Part shown: piece by piece, positions 7,062-13,020 of the stretch
Layout of the letters: every line of letters starts with the position of its first letter
Position numbering within the stretch: the stretch's first letter is position 1
NCBI GenBank assembly: GCA_964431035.1
Contig: CAYSIF010000041.1
Coordinates: 1 to 14,161, forward strand
DNA length: 14,161 nt
DNA from: Methanobrevibacter_A sp964431035
GTDB taxonomy: Archaea; Methanobacteriota; Methanobacteria; Methanobacteriales; Methanobacteriaceae
Direction of reading: 5' to 3'
Notes under the pieces: generated by a model
What the model saw: the letters and a program-made list of their open reading frames with translations, nothing else
Told to the model about the DNA's origin: nothing
Database searches by the model: none
Translations under genes and position numbers: made by a program

Positions 7062-7290
7062 TATTTTTCCAATATTAATATTACTTTTTTTCTAGTTTTT
7101 ACAGGTTTTTTATTACTTTAATTAAGTTTATAAGTGATATATATCTGAAAATATTATTATACAATAGTTATTTTAAATATTATAATATTAAATGACTAAT
7201 TTCATTAAAATAAATAATAATTAACGAGTTAAATAATACTTATTATTTAAATAAAAACAAAAAAAGTATTACTTTTTTGGAGAATATTCC
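7062..7290 (+). repeat. Promoter/operator region, copy A (upstream of the GNAT gene)
   Basis: This gap of about 248 bases is not random filler: it aligns almost without gaps to the region before the ECF transporter operon (7823-8034). Shared landmarks are a direct repeat RTATTAC/KTATTAC at 7078-7084 and 7110-7116 (start to start 32), TTTATAAG at 7127-7134, and an inverted pair ATAATAC (7233-7239) and GTATTAC (7266-7272) separated by exactly 26 bases. The inverted pair brackets TATTTAAATA at 7244-7253, the likely TATA box, so a bound protein would block TBP or polymerase. The predicted start is near 7274, and GGAG at 7279-7282 then serves the ATG at 7291. No open frame is credible here. Confidence 0.7.
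7233..7272 (+). promoter_or_regulatory. Inverted operator half-sites around the TATA box, copy A
   Basis: ATAATAC at 7233-7239 and GTATTAC at 7266-7272 are inverted (one mismatch in the 7-mers), with 26 bases between. The TATA element TATTTAAATA lies between them. The right half-site overlaps the predicted transcription start, which fits repression. Confidence 0.6.
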
Positions 7291-7812
7291 ATGCTACAAT
7301 ATAAAATAGAACAATTACAAGAAACAAAAATTCCCCTAAACTTAGTGAAAGAATTCTTATTTAAACACATATGGGAAGAATACGGGCTGAAATATACTCC
7401 AGAATATCATAAAGATATAAAATACTTAAATGAATTCTATATAAACCCAAAACGAAATAATTTCTACATAGCGACAGATACTCAAAACAACAAAATTATT
7501 GGCACATTAGGTGTTCGAGAATATGATGCAAACTGTAAGAATTTCCCAAATTCATATTGCAGACAAAAAACTGCAAGCCTTTATAGAGTCTTTGTAGATA
7601 AAAATTATCGAAGAAAAGGGGTAGCATCAAATTTAGTAAATGTGGCGGAGGAATTTTGCTATAAAAAAAATTTTAATGAAATATATTTACATACTCAAAA
7701 ATTTGTTAATGGAGTATTATCTTTTTGGACAAATTTAGATTTTCAAATTAGATTTGATTCAAACAATAGTCTCCAAACTGTACATATGGATAAGGAAATC
7801 CGTAATTTTTAA
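7291..7812 (+). CDS. GNAT-family N-acetyltransferase
   Basis: The 173-aa protein has the GNAT core. Beta strands around NFYIATD and KIIGTLGVREY (68-78) lead to LYRVFVDKNYRRKGVASNLVNVAEEF (98-122), whose YRRKGVA is the Q/R-x-x-G-x-G/A acetyl-CoA pyrophosphate loop. A final segment, IYLHTQKFVNGVLSFWTNLDFQ, is typical of motif B, where the acyl acceptor is reached. The acceptor substrate cannot be read. The context is informative: its promoter region is a near copy of that before the metal transporter operon, so it probably belongs to the same regulon and may act on a metal chelator, its precursor, or a metal-stress target (inference). The ATG follows GGAG at 7279-7282 by 8 bases. Codon use is mixed, like that of its neighbours. 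Confidence 0.85.
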   Translation: MLQYKIEQLQETKIPLNLVKEFLFKHIWEEYGLKYTPEYHKDIKYLNEFYINPKRNNFYIATDTQNNKIIGTLGVREYDANCKNFPNSYCRQKTASLYRVFVDKNYRRKGVASNLVNVAEEFCYKKNFNEIYLHTQKFVNGVLSFWTNLDFQIRFDSNNSLQTVHMDKEIRNF

Positions 7813-7822
7813 TCTGGTTATA

Positions 7823-8034
7823 ATTTTTCTCAATATAAGTATTACTTTTTTTCTATTTTTATATTAGTTAGTATTACTTTAATAAACTTTATAAGGCATG
7901 TTATATTGAAAGTATTATTGTCTAGTGTTTATTTTATTTATATAATTATATATGGCTAGATTTAAGCATATAAAAAGAAAATTTTAAGTTTTAAGTAATA
8001 CATATTATTTAAATAAATTAGAAAAAAGTATTAC
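7823..8034 (+). repeat. Promoter/operator region, copy B (upstream of the ECF transporter operon)
   Basis: This is the second copy of the region at 7062-7290. The same landmarks occur at matching distances: direct repeat GTATTAC at 7839-7845 and 7871-7877 (32 apart, as in copy A), CTTTATAAG at 7887-7895, and an inverted pair GTAATAC (7995-8001) and GTATTAC (8028-8034), again with 26 bases between. From the second direct repeat to the inverted pair is 124 bases here and 123 in copy A. The inverted pair is a perfect 7-mer match and extends to AGTAATAC/GTATTACT. A further GTATTAT lies at 7912-7918. Between 8035 and 8081 lies a leader with T-runs and the SD. No riboswitch-like GC-rich structure is visible. 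Confidence 0.7.
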
Positions 8035-8035
8035 T
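7994..8035 (+). promoter_or_regulatory. Inverted operator AGTAATAC-N26-GTATTACT around the TATA box, copy B
   Basis: Perfect 8-base inverted half-sites flank TATTTAAATA (8006-8015). The distances from the TATA centre to both half-sites equal those in copy A (about 12.5 and 20.5 bases). Predicted transcription starts near 8035 and gives a leader of about 47 bases. The GTATTA half-site resembles NikR half-sites, but the orientation and spacing differ from the known NikR operator, so the regulator is unassigned. Confidence 0.6.
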
Positions 8036-8068
8036 AATCTTAATATTTTTTTAATAAAAATTTTTTTT

Positions 8069-8074
8069 AGGAGG
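8069..8074 (+). promoter_or_regulatory. Ribosome-binding site of cbiM/nikM
   Basis: A perfect AGGAGG lies 7 bases before the ATG at 8082 and fixes the start. This matters because Met1 and His2 are metal ligands in this family. Confidence 0.8.
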
Positions 8075-8081
8075 AAAATAA

Positions 8082-8726
8082 ATGCATATACCTGATGGTT
8101 TTATCCCACTTTGGCAATGCGCAATATACTATGTAATACTAATAATAGCATTATACTTCGCATCAAAATGGGCACGTAAAAACCTCGACGAAAAAAGAAT
8201 ACCTCTAATGGGTGTATTAGCTGCAGGAATATTCGCTATAATGTCAATGAATATGCCAATACCATTCGGTACAAGTGGACATATGGTCGGAGGAACATTA
8301 GTAGCAATAGTATTCATGGCTCCAGAAGCAGCAGTACTAGTATTCACAGTAGTACTACTCATACAAGCAGTACTATTCGGAGACGGAGGAATAACCTGCC
8401 TAGGAGCAAATGTTCTTAACATGGCAATCATAGGTGGGGGTGTAGGACTATACACTTTCAAAGGACTCCGAAATTCCATAGGAAAATACCCAGCAATAGG
8501 AATAGCAGCATGGCTAGCAACATTCATATCTGCAGAAGCATGTGCAATTGAAATGGCAATTGCAGGAACATTCCCACTAACAATAGGATTAGCATCCATG
8601 GGATTATACCATGCATTCATTGGAATAATAGAAGCAGTATTAACAGTAATCGTAATATATGCTCTAGAAACATACGAACCACAATTACTTGTATGGAATA
8701 GAAGAAACGCTGTGGAGGAAAATTAA
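8082..8726 (+). CDS. cbiM/nikM: ECF transporter substrate-binding membrane subunit for Ni/Co (CbiM/NikM)
   Basis: This is the S-component of a group I ECF importer, which binds the metal at the outer face. The 214-aa protein is polytopic, with about six or seven hydrophobic segments. It begins MHIPDGF. In the solved NikM2 structure the N-terminal amine of Met1, His2 and His67 hold the nickel ion, and here His2 and His67 (GTSGHMVGG, 63-71) are both present. Cobalt-type CbiM proteins usually begin MHIMEGF and carry a different His loop (GSCSH-like), so the sequence leans towards nickel, though database names will often say CbiM. LFGDGGITCLGANVLNM is another family block. Its operator region is copy B. 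Its stop lies 2 bases before the small-subunit ATG, whose SD is inside this gene. Confidence 0.92.
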   Translation: MHIPDGFIPLWQCAIYYVILIIALYFASKWARKNLDEKRIPLMGVLAAGIFAIMSMNMPIPFGTSGHMVGGTLVAIVFMAPEAAVLVFTVVLLIQAVLFGDGGITCLGANVLNMAIIGGGVGLYTFKGLRNSIGKYPAIGIAAWLATFISAEACAIEMAIAGTFPLTIGLASMGLYHAFIGIIEAVLTVIVIYALETYEPQLLVWNRRNAVEEN

Positions 8727-8728
8727 AA

Positions 8729-9013
8729 ATGGATAAAAAAGACAAATACCTAATAATCGCAGGAATCATATTCTGTATCTGTTTAGCAGTTTTATCTCCA
8801 CTAATAGCATCAGGCGACCCTGATGGATTAGAAAAATCAGCAGAAGACTCTAGTGTTGGTGAAATAGAACAAAATTATATATCTGTACCTTTCCCGGACT
8901 ATACATTCGAACCAATGGACACATTTGGTGAAATGTTAGTATTGCTAGTTGGAGGAATAATCTCCCTATTGGTGGCTATTGGTCTAGCAGAAATCGTTAA
9001 AAGAAGAAATTAA
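8729..9013 (+). CDS. cbiN/nikN: ECF metal transporter small membrane subunit (CbiN/NikN, PDGLE-type)
   Basis: A 94-aa protein with a hydrophobic helix at about 7-28, an extracytoplasmic loop and a second helix at about 67-88, then a basic tail KRRN. This is the two-helix layout of CbiN/NikN, which helps load metal into the M subunit. The loop contains DPDGLEKSAED, the PDGLE motif found in nickel-type N subunits and absent from the Salmonella CbiN I recall, again favouring nickel. GGAGG at 8714-8718 is the SD, 10 bases before the ATG and within the end of the upstream gene, so the two are translationally linked. A stem-loop follows the stop immediately. Confidence 0.88.
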   Translation: MDKKDKYLIIAGIIFCICLAVLSPLIASGDPDGLEKSAEDSSVGEIEQNYISVPFPDYTFEPMDTFGEMLVLLVGGIISLLVAIGLAEIVKRRN

Positions 9014-9075
9014 AAAAGAATTTAATATGGGATTACATTTCAAAACCGATGAATTCCCCATATATTCTTTTTTTC
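9012..9075 (+). terminator. Long hairpin with T-tract between cbiN and cbiQ
   Basis: AAAAAAGAAT...ATATGGG (9012-9031) can pair with CCCATAT...ATTCTTTTTT (9057-9073) around a loop of about 25 bases, and an inner GATT/AATTC pairing is also possible. The right arm ends in a T-run, so it can act as an intrinsic terminator or attenuator, starting on the last base pairs of the cbiN stop codon. It would reduce read-through from cbiMN into cbiQO. Confidence 0.55.
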
Positions 9076-9087
9076 TCCACTTTTAAC

Positions 9088-9095
9088 TTATATAA
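9088..9095 (+). promoter_or_regulatory. Putative internal promoter (TATA box) for cbiQ-cbiO-NAS
   Basis: TTATATAA just after the hairpin could give a transcript starting near 9115-9118. Downstream lies a perfect 13-base inverted repeat, AATTTATTATTAA at 9105-9117 and TTAATAATAAATT at 9132-9144, separated by 14 bases. It overlaps the predicted start and early leader, so it could be an operator or an RNA hairpin. The sequence is almost pure A/T, so chance is a real alternative. Confidence 0.35.
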
Positions 9096-9193
9096 TAAAT
9101 AATGAATTTATTATTAATAAAAATTCCTATTTTAATAATAAATTGATTATTTAATTATTAAATCCCTAAAAATACTGGAGAAAATTATAAATA

Positions 9194-10030
9194 ATGCCAA
9201 ATATTAACGAAGCTCTAGATTTAGACACATTAAGTTCAAAAAACAGTATAATACATGACTTAGATGGAAGAATTAAATTAATATTCTTCATAGCAATAAT
9301 AATATTTGCAGTAATATCTGACCAACTCTTCACACAAATAATACTAGAAATATTCCTATTAATCATATTATACTTAGCAACACTATCATTTAAATCCTCA
9401 TTTTCAAGATTAGCACTACTATTGCCATTTGGGGGAGCAATAATAATATTCCAACCATTCATACATTCAGGAAATATAATATGGGCAAGTGGAATAAGTT
9501 GGATAAATATCACAGACACAGGACTAAACTGGGCCGTAATATTACTATCACGTTTAATTGTATGTTTAACCTCAGTAGTTATACTCTCATCAACATCACC
9601 AATGCAAGAAATAGTAGAATCATTCAGAAAACTAGGAATGCCACAAAGCATATCCATGATATTAAGCATCACAGTAAGATTCCTATTTATGTTTATAGAT
9701 GAACTTGCACAAATACGCAAATCACAAAAATCCCGAAACTTCCACATCCACAATAAATTAACACCTTATAAATGGAGAGTAAAACAAGTAGGATACACAA
9801 TTGCAATGATGTTTGTAAGATCCTATAAAAAAGGTGAAACAATTTATGCAAGTATGGCAAGCAGAGGATTCTCAGACGATTCAAAATTCTACATTAGTAG
9901 AAAAAAAATAACAAAATCAAATTATATTTTGATATTGTCATTAATTATTTTGATAATCTTTATAGAACTAATATTAATATTTTATACAAAAAATTTAGGT
10001 TATTTTGGTGTGCATTTAATACCTACATAA
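9194..10030 (+). CDS. cbiQ: ECF transporter transmembrane coupling subunit CbiQ (EcfT)
   Basis: CbiQ joins the metal-binding S-component to the CbiO ATPases in the membrane. The 278-aa protein has about six hydrophobic segments (roughly 28-47, 52-70, 77-94, 112-133, 153-170 and a C-terminal one at 245-268). The cytoplasmic coupling helices contain the EcfT signature: SSTSPMQEIVESFRKLGMP before helix five, then YASMASRGFSDD (about 217-228), corresponding to the A-R-G/S motif that contacts the ATPase. GGAG at 9177-9180 precedes the ATG by 13 bases, a rather long spacing. The 180-base gap from cbiN is unusual for this operon and holds a hairpin and a possible promoter. cbiO follows 24 bases downstream. 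Confidence 0.9.
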   Translation: MPNINEALDLDTLSSKNSIIHDLDGRIKLIFFIAIIIFAVISDQLFTQIILEIFLLIILYLATLSFKSSFSRLALLLPFGGAIIIFQPFIHSGNIIWASGISWINITDTGLNWAVILLSRLIVCLTSVVILSSTSPMQEIVESFRKLGMPQSISMILSITVRFLFMFIDELAQIRKSQKSRNFHIHNKLTPYKWRVKQVGYTIAMMFVRSYKKGETIYASMASRGFSDDSKFYISRKKITKSNYILILSLIILIIFIELILIFYTKNLGYFGVHLIPT

Positions 10031-10054
10031 AAAAATTTAAAATGAGGAAAAAAT

Positions 10055-10894
10055 ATGTCCGATATAATACTTGAAACTTTTAATTTATCATTCACATACC
10101 CAGATGAAACACAGGCTCTTAAAAAAATAAACTTACAAATAAAAAAAGGAGAAAAAGTAGCAATAATGGGGGCTAATGGTGCAGGAAAATCCACATTATT
10201 CTCACATTTCAATGGTTTAAAAGAACCTACAGAAGGATATCTTAAAATTGACAATGAAGTAATGGAATATGATAAACAAAGTTTATTAAAAGTCCGTCAA
10301 AAAGTAGGTGTTGTTTTCCAAAATCCAGATGATCAATTATTCGCACCAAGTGTTCGTGAAGATGTTGCCTTCGGACCTATGAATCTAGGACTAGACTTAG
10401 ATGAAGTTGACAGAAGAGTGGATGAAGCATTAGAACTGGTTAATATGTCTGGCTTTGAAGACAAAGCCCCTCACCATCTTAGTGGAGGCCAACAAAAAAG
10501 GGTGAGTATTGCAGGAATACTTGCAATGTATCCAGAAATAATGATTCTTGATGAACCTACTGCAGGTTTAGATCCTCAAGGTGTAGATCAAGTACTATAC
10601 ATTCTAGACTATTTAAATGATAAAGGAATGAGCTTAGTTGTATCCTCACATGATGTGGAAATGATAACAGAATTTGCAGATAGAGTAATAGTATTACATG
10701 AAGGGGAAATTATTGCAGAAGGAACAACTGAAGAAGTATTTTCAAACCACCAACTTCTTGAAAAAGCACATCTTAAACCTCCAAAATCCTCTGAAATATT
10801 ACAAAAACTAAAAAATAATGGATTAAACGTAAAAACTAATAAATTAACAATAAATGAAGCATGTGATGAAATATTAAATGCAAAATTAGAATAA
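10055..10894 (+). CDS. cbiO: ECF transporter ATP-binding subunit CbiO (EcfA)
   Basis: CbiO is the ABC ATPase that powers metal import; two copies would form the dimer, as only one ATPase gene is present. In the 279-aa protein, Walker A is GANGAGKST (39-47), the Q-loop segment is VVFQNPDDQLF (the NPDDQ form typical of ECF ATPases), the signature is LSGGQQKR, Walker B is IMILDEPTAGLDPQG, and the switch histidine lies in SSHDVEM. A C-terminal extension of about 60 residues after the ATPase core is usual for CbiO/EcfA. GAGG at 10044-10047 sits 7 bases before the ATG. The nicotianamine synthase gene starts 17 bases after the stop, which makes co-transcription very likely. Confidence 0.95.
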   Translation: MSDIILETFNLSFTYPDETQALKKINLQIKKGEKVAIMGANGAGKSTLFSHFNGLKEPTEGYLKIDNEVMEYDKQSLLKVRQKVGVVFQNPDDQLFAPSVREDVAFGPMNLGLDLDEVDRRVDEALELVNMSGFEDKAPHHLSGGQQKRVSIAGILAMYPEIMILDEPTAGLDPQGVDQVLYILDYLNDKGMSLVVSSHDVEMITEFADRVIVLHEGEIIAEGTTEEVFSNHQLLEKAHLKPPKSSEILQKLKNNGLNVKTNKLTINEACDEILNAKLE

Positions 10895-10911
10895 AAAAAT
10901 GGTGATTAATT

Positions 10912-11733
10912 ATGAGTTGTTGGAAATATTGGCCAAAAATTGAAGAAATAGCTGAAGCTTTAGAAAATTATGGAGTAGACTCTCTTGAAGATTTAGAATC
11001 ATTAAATTCAGTTAACTTATCTGAAATTACAGAATTACTAAATGAAATTGAAATTATTGCACATGATGATGATATAGATTTCAACTCTGCAAAACATATT
11101 TTAGATAATGAACGAATGAATAAAGCATTAAAACTAATTAGAAAATTTTACTTATATATTGGTGCAAGACTCGAAACAGAAAATGCACATGATATAATAA
11201 GTGCAGATAATCCAAAAGATGCTTTAGATACTTTTCATTTTTATGAAAGATATGAAGGATTACTTAAAAATGAATCAAAATTAGCAAAATTTGATGAAGA
11301 TACTACTTTTGTTTTTGTAGGTAGTGGACCATTACCATTAACTTTAATAATGTTTAGCCAAGCATTTAATTGTAATTGTATAGGAATTGAAATACAAGAG
11401 GACGTTGCAGATTTATCACGTAAAGTTATAGATAAATTGGGATTAAGTGATAAAATTCAAATAATTACTGGTGATGAGAATACTTTAAAAGAAATAGATT
11501 TTGATGTGGTTATGGTTGCTGCATTTGCTGAGCCAAAAGAAAGAGTATTTGCAAATGTTTGGGAAATAGTTGATATGGATACTCCGGTACTTGTAAGAAC
11601 ATATAGTGGTATGAGAGCAATATTATATGCTCCATTAACTGATAAAATTTTAAGAGGATTTCATAAAGAAGTTATGTTATTGCCGATTGGTAATACAAAT
11701 AATACTAGTGTTTTACTTAGAAAAGTTTTATGA
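10912..11733 (+). CDS. nas: Nicotianamine synthase-like protein (thermonicotianamine synthase family)
   Basis: The family transfers aminobutyrate (aminopropyl-carboxyl) groups from S-adenosylmethionine to build nicotianamine-type metal chelators. The archaeal member from Methanothermobacter uses glutamate as acceptor. This 273-aa protein follows that enzyme closely: it begins MSCxxYW, has IAHDxxIDFxSAKHILD (about 49-64), IRKFY, and a Rossmann SAM site FVGSGPLPLT (about 133-142) followed by EIQEDVADLSRKVI and ITGDE. It ends in VRTYSGMRAILYAP and NNTSVL. The catalytic Glu81 and Tyr107 of the Methanothermobacter enzyme (from memory) align with Glu88 and Tyr114. GGTGATT at about 10901-10907 is the SD. 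It sits 17 bases behind cbiO, tying chelator synthesis to metal uptake. Its stop overlaps the 3' end of the opposing gene by 6 bases. Confidence 0.9.
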   Translation: MSCWKYWPKIEEIAEALENYGVDSLEDLESLNSVNLSEITELLNEIEIIAHDDDIDFNSAKHILDNERMNKALKLIRKFYLYIGARLETENAHDIISADNPKDALDTFHFYERYEGLLKNESKLAKFDEDTTFVFVGSGPLPLTLIMFSQAFNCNCIGIEIQEDVADLSRKVIDKLGLSDKIQIITGDENTLKEIDFDVVMVAAFAEPKERVFANVWEIVDMDTPVLVRTYSGMRAILYAPLTDKILRGFHKEVMLLPIGNTNNTSVLLRKVL

Positions 11734-13014
11734 TTTTCTAAGGTTCTTAAATGTCACAACTAAATATATGAATAATCCTATAATAAAGTAAACTATTACT
11801 TGTATATCAAGGATTCCAGTTTCAACTCCAAGTATTGTGTAGGTTAGTAGCAATGCATATAAAAATATGTAGAAGGAATCCTTAATTCTTTTAATAATTT
11901 TATATCCTATTCCAAGAATAAAACCTATAAGTCCCATCCCAACTGCAACACCAACTCTTCCAAAGTCCACCACCATCTGACCAAGTAATGTAGGAGTTAC
12001 AGTAACCTCAGATCTCCAAGCTATAAGTTTCCCAATAGTCATTCTAGGACCTAAAGAACTTCCAGGCAAAGAACTTGCAAGTAATTTACCATGCATTATT
12101 CCATAATCACCAGAAACAGTATTAAGCAAATCCAATACATGTAATGTGAAATCTGCACGTGACTGTAATGTTGATAACGGACCAACACCCTTAGTTAATG
12201 TTCCTTCTTCAATAACTCTATAATATCCAATACCAACAATTCCACTTACCCCAAGTAATGCTGCAACAATAACTTCCCAAACTGAAAGTATCTCTCCAAT
12301 ATATCCAATTATTACAAGCATAAGTAAAACAGCAATCAATGGAGTTCTATATGCTAAACCTAATAATACTGCAGCACTTAATAAAAATAAAATTAAAAAT
12401 CTGAATCTAACTTGTGATCTATTTAGAAGGTTTTCTTTATACTTCATTAAATATGAACTTCCAACCATACCAATTCCAGGTATCATTAAAAAAACAGGCA
12501 TAGTTAATGCAGGAGATAATGAATATCTTAAACTAGAACGTAGTAAAGGTATTCCTCCAACACTACCAATACATAATACAAAGAACATAACTCCAACTAA
12601 TATTAAACAAAAACCAATAGAATAAATATCATCTTTTTTGAATCTAGGCACTTTTAAATTATCATTATTTAATAGATAATGAGGAATAATTGTAGCACCT
12701 ATAAAGAAAGATATAAATGCAATTATTAAATTTATTTCTAAACTCCAACTTACTCCTGAAAATGATAATAAAAGGAATATTGTAAATACTAACAATATGA
12801 TTAGGGGATGGAAGATATTTTTATTTAAAATTTCACTTTTCTTAAAGATTGATAAGAAATTTTCACTAGGATAAAATTTTTTAAAATAGCTTCCTAACCA
12901 TTTTTCTTCAAAAAATCTCATAATTTTAAAAATTATTGTAAATAATAATGAATTTTTAAATTTTGTTGTGAGAGTTCTTGTTATTATTGTTAATATATTA
13001 TATACGTTGCTCAT
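11728..13014 (-). CDS. Polytopic membrane protein, probable oligosaccharide repeat-unit polymerase (Wzy-like)
   Basis: A 428-aa integral membrane protein with roughly ten to twelve hydrophobic segments after a basic N-terminal region of about 65 residues. The central, less hydrophobic stretch holds YGIMHGKLLASSLPGSSLG, TIGKLI, and TVTPTLLGQMVVDFGRVGV, a pattern seen in archaeal and bacterial O-antigen or oligosaccharide repeat-unit polymerases, where such a loop carries the catalytic or substrate-binding residues. It probably polymerises lipid-linked glycan units at the outer face for cell-surface polysaccharide or glycoprotein; the substrate is unknown. The start follows the upstream DUF4330-like stop by only 6 bases and lacks a clear SD, so translation is probably coupled. 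A later in-frame Met32 is an alternative. Its stop overlaps the convergent nas stop by 6 bases. Confidence 0.75.
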   Translation of the reverse strand: MSNVYNILTIITRTLTTKFKNSLLFTIIFKIMRFFEEKWLGSYFKKFYPSENFLSIFKKSEILNKNIFHPLIILLVFTIFLLLSFSGVSWSLEINLIIAFISFFIGATIIPHYLLNNDNLKVPRFKKDDIYSIGFCLILVGVMFFVLCIGSVGGIPLLRSSLRYSLSPALTMPVFLMIPGIGMVGSSYLMKYKENLLNRSQVRFRFLILFLLSAAVLLGLAYRTPLIAVLLMLVIIGYIGEILSVWEVIVAALLGVSGIVGIGYYRVIEEGTLTKGVGPLSTLQSRADFTLHVLDLLNTVSGDYGIMHGKLLASSLPGSSLGPRMTIGKLIAWRSEVTVTPTLLGQMVVDFGRVGVAVGMGLIGFILGIGYKIIKRIKDSFYIFLYALLLTYTILGVETGILDIQVIVYFIIGLFIYLVVTFKNLRKS

Positions 13015-13020
13015 TTTTAT

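Noticed and set aside
7062..7290. A CRISPR leader or degenerate array, because of the repeated ATTACTTT motif.
   Set aside because: The repeats are 7-10 bases, unevenly spaced, and not separated by unique spacers of constant length.
7839..8034. A canonical NikR operator.
   Set aside because: Half-sites resemble GTATGA/TCATAC-type NikR sites, but the pair points outward with a 26-base spacer, unlike the inward pair with about 16 bases in E. coli. The regulator is therefore left unnamed.
7062..8034. An insertion sequence or MITE-like element as the source of the two similar gap regions.
   Set aside because: No transposase, no terminal inverted repeats at the ends of the similarity, and no target-site duplication seen. 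Both copies sit in the same orientation directly before genes.
7813..8081. A cobalamin or NiCo riboswitch in the transporter leader.
   Set aside because: The predicted leader after the TATA element is only about 47 bases and almost pure A/T, with no GC-rich helices or recognisable B12-box. The operator repeats explain the region better.
8129..8620. A 163-codon open frame antisense to cbiM/nikM.
   Set aside because: It is fully inside a well-supported gene, has no SD, and its Ala/Pro/Ile-rich composition mirrors the membrane-protein codons on the other strand.
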